A stretch of 64,000 nucleotides of DNA from Nocardioides oleivorans (GCF_004137255.1 NZ_SDWT01000001.1:3162001-3226000); one strand, 5' to 3'. Counted from the first letter of the stretch, positions 28,207-38,200 are shown. A program made the numbers and translations. The notes: a model not told the origin generated them from the sequence alone.

Positions 28207-28904
28207 CGAGTCGGGCGGACGAGCTCGCCGCCAACCTCGATGCCGTACGCCGTCGCATCGACGCCGCCTGCGCCGAGGCCGGGCGCGCGTCGGACGAGGT
28301 GCGCCTCGTCGTCGTGACGAAGTTCTTCCCCGCCTCCGACGTGCGCCTCCTGGCGGCCCTCGGGGTCACCGACGTGGGGGAGAACCGGCACCAGGAGGCC
28401 GAGGCCAAGTCCGCCGAGTGCGCCGACCTCGGCCTGCGGTGGCACTTCATCGGTGGGCTCCAGTCCAACAAGGCCGGCGCCGTGGCGTCGTACGCCGACG
28501 TGGTCGAGTCCGTCGACCGCGCCAAGCTGGTCGGCCCCCTGTCGCGCGGCGCCCACGGCCGCGGCCACGAGGTCGACGTCCTGCTCCAGGTCAGCCTCGA
28601 CCCGCCCGGCGCCGACCACCGCGCCGGCGCCGACCCGGCCGGGCTGGACGAGCTCGCCGCCGCCGTCGAGGAGGCGGGCATGCTCCGGCTGCGCGGCCTG
28701 ATGGCCGTCGCGCCCCTCGGCGAGGCTCCGGAGGCCGCCTTCGACCGGCTCGCCGACGTCCACGCGTCGTTCGTCTCCGACCACCCCGGAGCCACCGTGC
28801 TGTCCGCCGGGATGAGCGGCGACCTGGAGGCGGCGATCACGCGTGGTGCGACACACGTGCGTGTCGGCTCCGCGGTCCTCGGTCCGAGGCCTGCGGTCCA
28901 GTAA
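28203..28904 (+). CDS. yggS: YggS-family pyridoxal phosphate homeostasis protein
   Basis: 233-aa PLP-binding TIM-barrel protein. The PLP lysine is in VVVTKFFPASDV (about residue 38), with GENRHQEAEAK, WHFIGGLQSNKAG and the phosphate-binding end LSAGMSGDLEAAI and VRVGSAVLG. GTG start overlaps the previous stop; homology starts at SRADELAANLDAVRRRI. Family role is PLP homeostasis rather than a defined catalysis. sepF follows after 61 bp. Confidence 0.9.
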   Translation: MTSRADELAANLDAVRRRIDAACAEAGRASDEVRLVVVTKFFPASDVRLLAALGVTDVGENRHQEAEAKSAECADLGLRWHFIGGLQSNKAGAVASYADVVESVDRAKLVGPLSRGAHGRGHEVDVLLQVSLDPPGADHRAGADPAGLDELAAAVEEAGMLRLRGLMAVAPLGEAPEAAFDRLADVHASFVSDHPGATVLSAGMSGDLEAAITRGATHVRVGSAVLGPRPAVQ

Positions 28905-28965
28905 TGTCCACAACAGTCAACAGGCGTCCCGTCCGGGGCGTCAGGTCTAGCAGAGGATCAGTCTC

Positions 28966-29451
28966 ATGAGCGGCGCGATGCGCAAGATCGGCGAGTACCT
29001 CGGCCTGCTCGAGGACACCGGCCACTACGACGACTACGACGGCGACGCCGAGACCTCGACCCAGGAGGCTGTCGACCAGCGTCCGGTCCAGCGCGAGCGT
29101 CGCCCTGCCCCTGTGTCCGACCTTGCCGAGCGCCGCCGACCGGCCTCGGTCCAGACGGGAGTCGTGGCCGAGTTGAGCCGCATCACCACCCTTCACCCCC
29201 GCAACTACAACGAGGCGCGTCTCGTCGGTGAGAACTACCGCGACGGCACGCCCGTGATCATGAACCTGAGCGAGATGGACGACAACGACGCCAAGCGCCT
29301 CGTCGACTTCGCCGCCGGCCTGATCTTCGCCACCCGTGGGTCCATCGAGCGGGTGACCAACAAGGTCTTCCTGCTCTCCCCGCCCAACGTGGCGATCTCG
29401 GCCGAGGACAAGGAGCGGATGGCCGAGGACGGGTTCTTCAACCAGTCCTGA
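28966..29451 (+). CDS. sepF: FtsZ membrane anchor SepF
   Basis: 161-aa SepF. N-terminal amphipathic membrane-targeting segment ([13 protein letters not shown]), an acidic/tyrosine-rich linker, then the core domain with [40 protein letters not shown] and [12 protein letters not shown]. In actinobacteria lacking FtsA, SepF tethers FtsZ to the membrane through the FtsZ C-terminal peptide. A start at 28978 (MRKIGEYLG) would match family length better than 28966. Confidence 0.94.
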   Translation: MSGAMRKIGEYLGLLEDTGHYDDYDGDAETSTQEAVDQRPVQRERRPAPVSDLAERRRPASVQTGVVAELSRITTLHPRNYNEARLVGENYRDGTPVIMNLSEMDDNDAKRLVDFAAGLIFATRGSIERVTNKVFLLSPPNVAISAEDKERMAEDGFFNQS

Positions 29452-29463
29452 CCAGTCGTCCCC

Positions 29464-29469
29464 GATACT
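29464..29469 (+). promoter_or_regulatory. -10-like hexamer GATACT before yggT-like gene
   Basis: GATACT ends 6 bases before the GTG at 29476, between sepF and the yggT-like gene; same spacing as the other leaderless candidates. Confidence 0.35.
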
Positions 29470-29475
29470 GACACC

Positions 29476-29769
29476 GTGCTCGCCATCGGTCTGACGCTCT
29501 ACTACATCCTCTTCTTCTTCATCGCGCTGCTCTGGATCCGGTTCATCGTGGACTGGGTCCAGGTCTTCGCGCGGCAGTGGGAGCCGAAGGGGCCGCTGCT
29601 CGTGGCGCTCGAGGGCGTCTACTCAGCCACCGACCCGCCGATCGTGGCCCTGCGCCGCGTGATCCCGCCGCTGCGGATCGGTCAGGTCGCCCTCGACCTG
29701 AGCTTCCTGCTGGTGATGGTGACAGCATGGCTGCTGCTCAACGTGGTGCGCACCATCTTCCAGCTCTGA
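29476..29769 (+). CDS. YggT-family membrane protein
   Basis: 97-aa protein with two membrane helices (about residues 3-25 and 74-95) flanking a conserved PPIVALRRVIPPLRIGQVALDLSF segment characteristic of YggT/YlmG. Lies between sepF and divIVA as in other Gram-positive dcw clusters; linked to division or osmotic/membrane organisation in the family. GTG start. Confidence 0.88.
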   Translation: MLAIGLTLYYILFFFIALLWIRFIVDWVQVFARQWEPKGPLLVALEGVYSATDPPIVALRRVIPPLRIGQVALDLSFLLVMVTAWLLLNVVRTIFQL

Positions 29770-29814
29770 ACCATCCGTCACATGGGTCACTGTGCCCCGT
29801 GGCATTCCGGGCGC

Positions 29815-29820
29815 TATTGT
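29815..29820 (+). promoter_or_regulatory. Possible divIVA -10 hexamer TATTGT
   Basis: TATTGT lies 54 bases upstream of the divIVA ATG in the 105-bp gap; no convincing -35 at 17 bp. The leader contains gtgaaagtttgggtgaggtc. Confidence 0.35.
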
Positions 29821-29874
29821 CTTCTGACAGCAGAGCCACCGTTGTATTCGAAGAGTGAAAGTTTGGGTGAGGTC

Positions 29875-30648
29875 ATGCCGCTGACGCCTGAGGACGTGAG
29901 CAACAAGCGTTTTACGCCTGTACGACTCCGTGAGGGTTACGACATGGGCGAGGTGGACCAGTTCCTCGACGAGGTCGAGGCCGAGCTCGCCCGCCTCACC
30001 AAGGAGAACGACGACCTCCGGTCCAAGCTGTCGGCCGCGCAGTCCGGTGGCTCCTCGACCCAGGCCTCCGCGCCCGTCTCGTTCGCCCCCGTCACCCCGG
30101 AGCCCGAGCCGGAGCCCGAGCCCGAGCCGGAGCCCGAGCCGGTCGCAGCCGCCCCGGCCCCCGTGGCCGCCGCCGCGCCGGCGCCCGTGGAGACCGTCCG
30201 TGTCTCGACCGTGGCCGACGCGTCCAACGCCGCTGCCCGCCTGCTCGAGATCGCGACCCGCAACGCCGACGAGCTCGTCGAGGACGCCAAGAACGAGGCC
30301 GACCGCATCGTCGGCGCCGCACGCACCAAGGCCGAGCGCCTCGAGGGCGAGTCGAAGACGAAGGCCGACCGCATGGAGGCCGACGCCCGCCAGCGTTCGC
30401 AGATGCTCGACTCCGAGACCGCCGAGCGTCGCCAGCAGATGTTCGGGGACCTGGAGAAGGAGCGCGACAAGCTCAACGGCGACGTGGAGACGCTGCGCCA
30501 GTTCGAGCGCGAGTACCGCTCCCGCCTCAAGACCTACTTCACCCAGCAGCTCGAGTCGCTCTCCACGGGCGCCGAGAGCCAGGCTCCGGTGGACAGCGGC
30601 ACCGCTCCGAAGCGGCTGCGCTCCGTCCTCGGCGACGACGAGGGCTGA
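29875..30648 (+). CDS. divIVA: Polar growth and septum-site protein DivIVA (Wag31)
   Basis: 257-aa coiled-coil scaffold that senses membrane curvature and directs polar cell wall growth in actinobacteria. Starts MPLTPEDVSNKRFTPVRLREGY, the conserved membrane-binding head, then coiled coil GEVDQFLDEVEAELARL, a Pro-Glu repeat linker (about residues 76-92), an Ala/Pro/Val stretch, and a long C-terminal coiled coil (about 118-235). Chosen start is the ATG with the conserved MPLTPxDV motif. A strong hairpin follows, so divIVA ends the dcw transcript. Confidence 0.95.
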   Translation: MPLTPEDVSNKRFTPVRLREGYDMGEVDQFLDEVEAELARLTKENDDLRSKLSAAQSGGSSTQASAPVSFAPVTPEPEPEPEPEPEPEPVAAAPAPVAAAAPAPVETVRVSTVADASNAAARLLEIATRNADELVEDAKNEADRIVGAARTKAERLEGESKTKADRMEADARQRSQMLDSETAERRQQMFGDLEKERDKLNGDVETLRQFEREYRSRLKTYFTQQLESLSTGAESQAPVDSGTAPKRLRSVLGDDEG

Positions 30649-30672
30649 CACCTTCGAACAGGCCTGTGAAAA

Positions 30673-30708
30673 GCGAGGACGACCGCCCTTCCGGGTGGTC
30701 GTTCTCGC
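30673..30708 (+). terminator. Rho-independent-type terminator after divIVA
   Basis: A 16-pair stem (gcgaggacgaccgccc / gggtggtcgttctcgc, two G-U pairs) with UUCC loop, 24 bases after the divIVA stop, followed by atttcgg. Confidence 0.7.
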
Positions 30709-30725
30709 ATTTCGGCGTGGCTGTG

Positions 30726-30754
30726 TTGGCTCGCCCCCCGACAGCGGCTACTGT
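30726..30754 (+). promoter_or_regulatory. Promoter of the DksA-like gene
   Basis: TTGGCT (30726-30731), 17-bp spacer, TACTGT (30749-30754); start expected near 30761, about 47 bases before the ATG. Lies directly after the divIVA terminator. Confidence 0.6.
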
Positions 30755-30807
30755 CCCTGCCACCGTGTGGTGTGAGCCACACCCACGCACCTTGGGGGTC
30801 CTCGGAG

Positions 30808-31875
30808 ATGGCTGGCACAACCCGCAAGTCCCTGGCTGGTACGGCGGCTGCCGCCGCGCGTCGGGTGATCGGTCGCCCGGCCGCCTCGACCTCCGCCTCG
30901 ACCTCCGCGTCGTCGAAGAAGGCGGCGGCGAAGAAGGCCGAGAAGAAGGCCCCCGCGAAGAAGGCCGCTCCCGCGAAGAAGGCCGCTCCCGCGAAGAAGG
31001 CCGCTCCCGCGAAGAAGGCCGCGGCTCCCGCGAAGGCTCCTGCCAAGAAGGCCGCCCCCGCGAAGAAGGCCGCGCCCGCCGCGAAGGCTCCTGCCAAGAA
31101 GGCCGCCCCCGCGAAGAAGGCCGCGCCCGCCGCGAAGGCTCCCGCCAAGAAGGCCGCCCCCGCGAAGAAGGCCGCGCCGGCCGCGAAGGCTCCTGCCAAG
31201 AAGGCGGCTCCCGCGAAGAAGGCTCCGGCGAAGAAGGCCCCCCCGGCGAAGAAGGCGGCGCCCGCTGCGAAGGCCCCGGCGAAGAAGGCCGCCCCGGCGA
31301 AGAAGACGCCGGCTGAGAAGACCCCTGCTGCCGGGAAGAAGGCGGCGGCGAAGAAGGTTGGAGCGGCCAGCAAGACTGTTGCCACCCAGACCGCGACTAC
31401 CCAGAAGGCAGCTCCCGTGACGAAGGCCGCCCCCGCGCCCGAGAAGTCGGCCGCACCCAAGAAGGTCCGCAAGGCGACCCCCAGCACGCTCGTCGTGCTC
31501 GAGGGTGAGGAGCCCTGGAGCAGGGCCGAGCTCAACGAGGTCGTCAAGGAGCTCAAGGAGCACCAGGACCGGCTCACCGTGATTGTCAACCAGGCCGAGG
31601 AGGAGCTCTCCGGCCTGATGCGCGACGCCGGTGACGGCGCCGGCCAGGACCAGGCCGACGTCGGCGCGACGAGCTTCGAGCGCGACCACGAGTTCACCGT
31701 GCTGGCCAAGGAGCGCGAGACGCTGGCCGAGATCGAGCGGGCGCTGGCCCACATCGACGACGGCTCCTACGGCGTCTGCGACTCGTGCGGCAACCCCATC
31801 GGCAAGAATCGGTTGATGGCGCGGCCCCATGCCACACTGTGCCTGTCATGCAAGCAGCGCGAGGAGCGTCGCTGA
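30808..31875 (+). CDS. TraR/DksA-type zinc-finger protein with histone H1-like Lys/Ala/Pro tail
   Basis: 355-aa protein (ATG at 30808; a GTG 36 bases upstream is in frame). The N-terminal half is a histone-like repeat of PAKKAA units (about residues 46-170). The C-terminal half has coiled coil/DksA features (RAELNEVVKELKEHQDRL) and a C4 zinc finger: VCDSCGNPIGKNRL...LCLSCKQRE, CxxC near 324 and 345. DksA/TraR proteins bind RNA polymerase, but lacking the DksA coiled-coil tip acidic pair here is not verified. The tail probably binds DNA or RNA; H1-like tails occur in actinobacterial HU. Overlaps lspA slightly. Confidence 0.9.
   Translation: MAGTTRKSLAGTAAAAARRVIGRPAASTSASTSASSKKAAAKKAEKKAPAKKAAPAKKAAPAKKAAPAKKAAAPAKAPAKKAAPAKKAAPAAKAPAKKAAPAKKAAPAAKAPAKKAAPAKKAAPAAKAPAKKAAPAKKAPAKKAPPAKKAAPAAKAPAKKAAPAKKTPAEKTPAAGKKAAAKKVGAASKTVATQTATTQKAAPVTKAAPAPEKSAAPKKVRKATPSTLVVLEGEEPWSRAELNEVVKELKEHQDRLTVIVNQAEEELSGLMRDAGDGAGQDQADVGATSFERDHEFTVLAKERETLAEIERALAHIDDGSYGVCDSCGNPIGKNRLMARPHATLCLSCKQREERR
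30949..31319 (+). repeat. Codon-level repeat region encoding PAKKAA units
   Basis: Imperfect tandem repeats such as cccgcgaagaaggccg, period 18 to 51 bases, encoding the histone-like tail. Repeat units are identical enough in DNA to allow slippage or recombination in frame. Confidence 0.8.
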
Positions 31876-32438
31876 ACCCCAGCGACCAGGCCGATCCGGA
31901 GCGGGTCCGTCGACGCATCGACGCCCGCCTCGTCTTCGCTGCAGTGGCCCTCGTGGCCTACGCCGCGGACCTCGGCACCAAGCAGTGGGCGCTGTCGGCG
32001 CTCACCGACGGTGACGTGCCCCTGATCGGTGACTGGTTCACGCTGCACCTGACCTTCAACCCGGGCGCGGCGTTCAGCACGGGCACCGGCTTCACGATCG
32101 TCTTCACCTGCCTGGCGATGGTCGCGGTGGTCGTCGTGCTGTGGTTGAGCCGGCGTCTCGGCAGCACGGGCTGGGCCCTCGGCCTGGGTGTGCTCCTCGG
32201 CGGCGTCAGCGGCAACCTCACCGACCGGATCTTCCGTGAGCCCGAGCCGTTCCACGGGCACGTGGTCGACTTCCTGATGCTCCCGAGCTGGCCGGTGTTC
32301 AACATCGCCGACGTGTGCATCAACATCGCCGCCGGCGTGATCATCCTCCAGACGTTCCGCGGCATCCGGATCGACGGCACGCGGGAGTCCCACCCGGCCG
32401 CCGACGGCGTGCGCGAGCAGGATCCCGGGGCGGCGTGA
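31848..32438 (+). CDS. lspA: Lipoprotein signal peptidase LspA
   Basis: 196-aa aspartyl membrane peptidase that cleaves lipoprotein signal peptides. Four membrane helices; catalytic Asp residues in [12 protein letters not shown] and [13 protein letters not shown]. Start is uncertain: ATG at 31848 ([13 protein letters not shown]) has no Shine-Dalgarno and overlaps the previous gene by 28 bases; CTG at 31872, overlapping that gene's stop as CTGA, is preceded by gaggag (31859-31864), a better site. Position before rluD is conserved in bacteria; stop overlaps the next gene. Confidence 0.9.
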   Translation: MQAARGASLNPSDQADPERVRRRIDARLVFAAVALVAYAADLGTKQWALSALTDGDVPLIGDWFTLHLTFNPGAAFSTGTGFTIVFTCLAMVAVVVVLWLSRRLGSTGWALGLGVLLGGVSGNLTDRIFREPEPFHGHVVDFLMLPSWPVFNIADVCINIAAGVIILQTFRGIRIDGTRESHPAADGVREQDPGAA

Positions 32439-33373
32439 CCTCCCACACCGAGCAGCGCACGGTCTTCGTCCCCGACGGCCTCGCCGGGGAGCGGGTGGAC
32501 GCCGCGATGGCGCGGATGTTCGGCCTGTCCCGCACGAAGGCGGCCGACCTGATCTCCCAGGGCCTGGTGCAGGTCGACGGGGAGGCAGCCGGCAAGAGCG
32601 ACCGTGTCGACGCGGGCGCCATGCTCGACGTCACGATCCCTGCCGAGCGTGACCCCCTCGAGGTGAAGCCCGAGCTCGTCGAGGGCATCCGGATCATCCA
32701 CGACGACGACGCCATCGTGGTGATCGACAAGCCCGTGGGAGTCGCCGTCCACCCCTCGCCGGGGTGGCGCGGCCCGACCGTCGTCGGGCACCTCGCCGGC
32801 GCGGGCTTCCGGATCTCCACCTCCGGGGCCAAGGAGCGCGAGGGCATCGTCCAGCGCCTCGACGTCGGCACCTCCGGCGTGATGGTGATCGCGAAGTCCG
32901 AGCACGCCTACTCGGTGCTGAAGAACGCCTTCCGCCACCGCACGGTCGACAAGACCTACCACGCGCTCGTCCAGGGCCACCCCGACCCGCTCGCGGGCAC
33001 GGTCGACGCCCCGATCGGTCGCCACCCCCACCACGACTACAAGTTCGCGGTGATGGCCGACGGCCGCCACAGCGTGACCCACTACGAGACGCTCGAGGCG
33101 CACCGCTTCGCCAGCCTGCTCGAGATCCACCTCGAGACCGGACGCACCCACCAGATCCGCGTGCACATGAGCGCGCTCAAGCACCCCTGCGTCGGCGACC
33201 TGACCTACGGGGCCGACCCGACGCTCGCGAAGCGGGTCGGCCTCGAGCGGCAGTGGCTGCACGCGATGCGGCTCGGCTTCGAGCACCCCGAGACCGGCGA
33301 CCACGTCATCTACGAGTCCTCCTACCCCGACGACCTCGCCCACGCGCTCGAGGTCATCCGCGACGCCCACTGA
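32435..33373 (+). CDS. RluD-family 23S rRNA pseudouridine synthase
   Basis: 312-aa synthase of the RluA/RluD family. N-terminal S4-type RNA-binding domain ([21 protein letters not shown], residues about 29-49), catalytic motif [12 protein letters not shown] with the catalytic Asp, and C-terminal [17 protein letters not shown]. RluD modifies 23S rRNA helix 69; here the specific target is not shown. GTG at 32435 overlaps lspA. Confidence 0.9.
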   Translation: MTSHTEQRTVFVPDGLAGERVDAAMARMFGLSRTKAADLISQGLVQVDGEAAGKSDRVDAGAMLDVTIPAERDPLEVKPELVEGIRIIHDDDAIVVIDKPVGVAVHPSPGWRGPTVVGHLAGAGFRISTSGAKEREGIVQRLDVGTSGVMVIAKSEHAYSVLKNAFRHRTVDKTYHALVQGHPDPLAGTVDAPIGRHPHHDYKFAVMADGRHSVTHYETLEAHRFASLLEIHLETGRTHQIRVHMSALKHPCVGDLTYGADPTLAKRVGLERQWLHAMRLGFEHPETGDHVIYESSYPDDLAHALEVIRDAH

Positions 33374-33390
33374 CGGGACGCGTGGTGACC

Positions 33391-34104
33391 ATGGACCTGT
33401 CGCTCCGGCCGGCGACGGCAGCGGACCTGCCGGCCGTCGCGGAGGTGCACCTCGCCTCGCGCGCCGGCGCGGGCGAGGCGTTCCCACCCGACGTGCACAG
33501 CGCCGACGAGGCGCGCGCATGGGTCGCCGGCTGGGACCTGGCGTCGTACGACGTCCACGTGGCCGAGCTGGGGGGTCGGGTCGTCGGCTACACCCGGGCC
33601 ACGCCCACCTGGCTCGACGACCTCTACGTGCTGCCCGACGCGCAGGGGAGCGGGGTCGGCACCGCCCTGCTGCTGCGGATCCTCGCCGAGCACCCGCACG
33701 GGGTCGGGCTCTGGGTGTTCGAGTCCAACGTCCCGGCTCGGGAGTTCTACGCGCGCCACGGCTTCCTCGCACTGGAGCGCACCGACGGCTCGGCCAACGA
33801 CGAGAAGGCTCCCGACATCAAGCTGGTCTGGCCGGGCCGTGCTCCGCTCGCCTTCCTGCGCTCGATGATCGACGAGGTCGACCTCGTCCTGGGTGACGTG
33901 CTCGCCCGCCGGACCGCGCTCACCCGCGTCGTCCAGGGGATCAAGCCGACCACCGAGCGCGATCCTGCCCGCGAGGCCGAGATCGCCCGTCGCGTCGCGG
34001 ACGTGGTGCCCGAGCTCGGCGTCGAGCGGGTCGCCCGCATCGTCGACCTGATCATCGCCGAGTCCATCGCCGCGGCGACCGACACCGCAGCACCCGGCCG
34101 CTAG
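33391..34104 (+). CDS. GNAT acetyltransferase fused to a chorismate mutase-like domain
   Basis: 237-aa two-domain protein. N-terminal GNAT fold with acetyl-CoA loop PDAQGSGVGTALL (about residues 87-99) and the usual last strand FYARHGFLALERTDG. C-terminal domain IDEVDLVLGDVLARRTALTR ... IKPTTERDPAREAEIARRV (about 160-230) has the all-helical AroQ chorismate mutase pattern (Arg/Lys-rich active-site helix). The fusion suggests an activity on a metabolite linked to aromatic amino acids, but neither substrate is known. Start ATG at 33391; GTG at 33382 and 33385 are possible. Starts 17 bases after the previous stop. Confidence 0.85.
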   Translation: MDLSLRPATAADLPAVAEVHLASRAGAGEAFPPDVHSADEARAWVAGWDLASYDVHVAELGGRVVGYTRATPTWLDDLYVLPDAQGSGVGTALLLRILAEHPHGVGLWVFESNVPAREFYARHGFLALERTDGSANDEKAPDIKLVWPGRAPLAFLRSMIDEVDLVLGDVLARRTALTRVVQGIKPTTERDPAREAEIARRVADVVPELGVERVARIVDLIIAESIAAATDTAAPGR

Positions 34105-34122
34105 GTCAGGCGCTCGCAGGCG

Positions 34123-34128
34123 CAGGAT
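34123..34128 (+). promoter_or_regulatory. -10-like hexamer CAGGAT before the DUF2332 gene
   Basis: CAGGAT ends 6 bases before the ATG at 34135 (spacing as for TAGGAT elsewhere). Confidence 0.3.
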
Positions 34129-34134
34129 GGCCCC

Positions 34135-35103
34135 ATGCTGCTGCACGGCGACCTGATCGACGAGTACCGCGACTTCGCCACCTACGCCGCGGGCGACTCG
34201 CCCTGCTTCGAGGAGTGGGCGCTCGGTGTGATCGAGGACGAGCAGGTGCTGGCGTGGCTGGCCACGCTGCCGCCGATCAAGCGCCAGCCCAACCTCGTCT
34301 TCGCCGCGGCGCGCTGGCACGGCGCGCCCGCGCCCGGGTCGTACGCCGGCCTGCGACGGGTGCTGGTCGAGCAGGAGCTCGCCGTCAGGGCGACGGTCAT
34401 GGCCCGCGCGACCCAGACCAACGAGGTCGGCCGGCTGGCCACCCTGACGCCGGTGCTGGGGCTGCTGGAGGGTCCGCTCGCGCTGGTGGAGGTCGGGGCG
34501 AGCGCCGGACTGTGCCTCTACCCGGACCGCTACGACTACGACTGGCCGCCGGTCGGAGCGCTGCGGGGGAGCGGCGGCCGGCTCCTCACCGCCACGGCCA
34601 CCGGGCCGGTGCCGGTCCCGGTCGCACACCCGGAGGTCGCCTGGCGCGCTGGCGTCGACCTCAACCCGCTCGACGTGGGCGACGCCGACGCGATGGCCTG
34701 GCTGGAGAACCTGGTGTGGCCCGAGCAGGACGAGCGCCGCGACCGGCTGCGCGCCGCGGTCGAGGTGGCCCGGCGCGAGCCGCCGTCGCTGCGGCGAGGT
34801 GACCTGTTCGACCACGTGGTCGACCTCGTCGACGAGGCGGCCGCCCACGGCACGCCAGTGGTCCTCCACTCGGCCGTGATCGCCTACCTCGAGCCGGCCG
34901 ACCGCGAGCGCTTTCACGACCTGATGACGGGCCTGGTGGCCGACGCGAGGTGCCGGTGGATCAGCAACGAGGGCAGGCGGGTGCTGCCGCGCGTGACGGG
35001 CGCCCTGGAGGTCCCCTCGGGTCGCTTCGTGACCGCGCTCGACGGCGTACCCGTCGCCTGGAGCCACGGACACGGCCACGCCCTCGACTGGCTGGAGCGG
35101 TGA
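34135..35103 (+). CDS. DUF2332 family protein
   Basis: 322-aa protein of DUF2332, uncharacterised, common in actinobacteria. Conserved parts: FATYAAGDSPCFEEWALGV, TQTNEVGRLATLTPVL, LVEVGASAGLCLYPDRYDYDW and, late, WISNEGRRVLPRV. The internal ASAGL segment resembles SAM-methyltransferase motif I, so a methyltransferase-like fold is possible. No neighbours on the same strand except dnaE1 145 bp downstream. Confidence 0.85.
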   Translation: MLLHGDLIDEYRDFATYAAGDSPCFEEWALGVIEDEQVLAWLATLPPIKRQPNLVFAAARWHGAPAPGSYAGLRRVLVEQELAVRATVMARATQTNEVGRLATLTPVLGLLEGPLALVEVGASAGLCLYPDRYDYDWPPVGALRGSGGRLLTATATGPVPVPVAHPEVAWRAGVDLNPLDVGDADAMAWLENLVWPEQDERRDRLRAAVEVARREPPSLRRGDLFDHVVDLVDEAAAHGTPVVLHSAVIAYLEPADRERFHDLMTGLVADARCRWISNEGRRVLPRVTGALEVPSGRFVTALDGVPVAWSHGHGHALDWLER

Positions 35104-35248
35104 CGGCGAGGACGACCGTGTCTTGTCGGTGGGGCCCGGCACACTGACGTAGGCTGGTTGCTCTTCCCACCTTCCCCGGCTGATCAGCCAGCAGCCCCGC
35201 CAGAGATGGCACCGTCAGCGACCCACGAAAGGCGCGGAAGTCTCCTCC

Positions 35249-38200
35249 ATGTCGGCCGGTTCCACAGACAACTTCGTGCACCTCCACGTGCACACGGAAT
35301 ACTCCATGCTCGACGGGGCCTCGCTCCTCGACGGCCTCTTCACCCGCACCAGCGAGCTCGGCATGCCGGCGATCGCGATGACCGACCACGGCAACCTGCA
35401 CGGGGCCTACGACTTCTACAGCAAGGCCAAGCGCCACGGTGTGAAGCCGATCATCGGCATCGAGGCCTACCTCACGCCCGGGACCGCGCGCGGCGAGCGC
35501 CGGCGGATCCGGTGGGGCAAGGGCGACCTCGCCGAGGAGGGCGGCAAGGACGTCGCCGGTGGTGGCGCCTACACCCACATGACGATGTGGGCCGAGACCA
35601 CCGAGGGCATGCACAACCTCTTCCGCCTGGCGAGCCTGGCCAGCCTCGAGGGCTACTACTACAAACCCCGCATGGACCGTGAGCTGCTCCAGCAGTACTC
35701 CAAGGGCATCATCGCGAGCACCGGGTGCCTCTCGGGCGAGATCCAGACCCGGCTGACGCTGGGCCAGTACGACGAGGCGCTCCGGGCCGCGGGCGAGTTC
35801 CAGGACATCTTCGGCAAGGACAACTTCTTCCTCGAGCTGATGGACCACGGCATCGCCGCCGAGCGGGCCACCCGGGAGGACCTGGTCAAGATTGCCAGGA
35901 CGCTGGGCCTGCCGACCATCGTCACCAACGACACCCACTACACCAACCCCGAGGACGCCGACGGCCAGGACGCCCTCATCTGCGTCGCGTCGGGCAAGCG
36001 GCTCTCCGACACCAACCGGCTCAAGTTCGACGGCGGTGGCTACTACATCAAGTCGGCCGCCGAGATGCGTGAGCTCTGGTCGGAGTTCCCCGACGGCTGC
36101 GACAACACCCTCGCCATCGCCGAGCGGTGCAACGTCGAGTTCACCGAGTCCACCGGCGGCTACATGGCCCGCGCCGACGTGCCGGCGGGCGAGACCGAGG
36201 AGAGCTGGTTCCGCAAGGAGGTGTGGCGCGGCATCGAGGCCCGCTACCCCGGCGAGCGCACGACCCAGGAGGTCCGCGACCGCGTCGACCTCGAGCTCGG
36301 CGTCATCTCGCAGAAGGGCTACTGCGGCTACTACCTCGTCGTCGCCGACTTCATCCAGTGGTCCAAGCGCAACGGCATTCGCGTCGGCCCCGGACGAGGG
36401 TCGGGCGCGGGCTCGATCGCCGCCTACGCGCTGAGCATCACCGACCTGTGCCCGCTGGAGCACGGCCTGTTCTTCGAGCGCTTCCTCAACCCCGAGCGCC
36501 CCTCCATGCCCGACTTCGACATCGACTTCGACGACGCCCGCCGCGGTGAAGTCATCAAGTACGTCACCGAGAAGTACGGCAGCGAGCGTGTGGCCCAGAT
36601 CGCCACCTTCGGCCGGCTGAAGTCCAAGGCCGCGATCAAGGACGCCGCCCGCGTGCTCGACCACGGCTTCGCGATCTCCGACCGCATCACCAAGGCCCTG
36701 CCGCCCGACGTGATGGGCAAGGGCGTCGCCCTCAAGGACATCTTCAACGCCGACCACAAGCGCTACGGCGAGGGCGGCGAGTTCCGCGCGCTGCACGACG
36801 CCGAGGCCGACGTCCGCACGATCTTCAACACCGCCCTCGGCCTCGAGGGGCAGATCCGCAACTGGGGCGTGCACGCGGCCGGCGTGATCATGTCGAGCGC
36901 GCCGATCATCGACGTCGTCCCCATCATGGCGCGGCCGCAGGACGGCGCGATCATCACCCAGTTCGACTACCCGATGTGCGAGTCGCTCGGGCTGGTCAAG
37001 ATGGACTTCCTGGGCCTGTCCAACCTCCGGATCCTCGAGGACGCGCTGTCCAACATCAAGGTCAACCGCGACCTCGACGTGGTGCTCGAGGACCTGCCGT
37101 TCGACGACCGGCCCACCTACGAGCTGATGGGCCGCGGCGACACGCTGGGCGTCTTCCAGCTCGACGGCTCGGGCATGCGCTCGCTGCTGCGCTCGATGCA
37201 GCCCGACGTGTTCGCCGACATCACGGCCGTCTCGGCGCTCTACCGTCCCGGCCCGATGGGTGCCGACTCCCACAACAAGTACGCCCGCCGCAAGAACGGC
37301 CGCGAGCCGATCGAGCCGATCCACCCGGCGCTGGCCGAGGCGCTCGAGCCGGTGCTGGGCGAGACCTACGGCCTGATCGTCTACCAGGAGCAGGTGATGG
37401 CGATCGCCCAGGTCCTGGCCGGCTTCACCCTGGGCGCCGCCGACAACCTCCGCCGCGCGATGGGCAAGAAGAAGAAGGAGGAGCTCGACAAGCAGTACGC
37501 CGGCTTCCAGGCCGGCATGCTGGAGCGGGGCTTCCCGCAGGTCGCGATCGACAAGCTGTGGGAGATCCTCCTCCCGTTCTCCGACTACGCCTTCAACAAG
37601 TCCCACTCGGCGGCCTACGGCGTCATCACCTACTGGACCGCCTACCTCAAGGCCAACTACCCGACCGAGTACATGGCCGCGCTCCTCACCTCGGTGAAGG
37701 ACGACAAGGACAAGATGGCGATCTACCTCAACGAGTGCCGCCGGATGAAGATCCAGGTCCTCCCGCCCGACGTCAACGAGTCCCACGCCGACTTCACGCC
37801 CGTCGGCCACGACATCCGCTTCGGCCTCACCGCCGTGCGCAACGTCGGGCACAACGTGGTGGCCGGGATCGCCGCCGCGCGCGAGGAGAAGGGCCGCTAC
37901 GCCGACTTCAACGACTTCATGGAGAAAGTCCCCGCGCTGGTCTGCAACAAGCGCGTCGTGGAGTCGCTCATCAAGGCGGGCGCCTTCGACGACATGAAGC
38001 ACAAGCGGCGCGCGCTGGTGGCGGTCCACGAGACCGCGGTCGACCAGTTCGTCGACCTCAAGAAGAACGAGGCGATCGGCCAGGACTCCCTGTTCGGCGG
38101 GCTCAGCGAGGACGACGGCGGCTTCGGGGTGAGCGTCACCATCCCCGACATCGACGACTGGGACAAGATGACCCTGCTGAGCCACGAGCGGGAGATGCTC

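Noticed and set aside
30949-31319. CRISPR-like or satellite array
   Set aside because: Repeats are in frame codons of a PAKKAA-rich protein, with no spacers.
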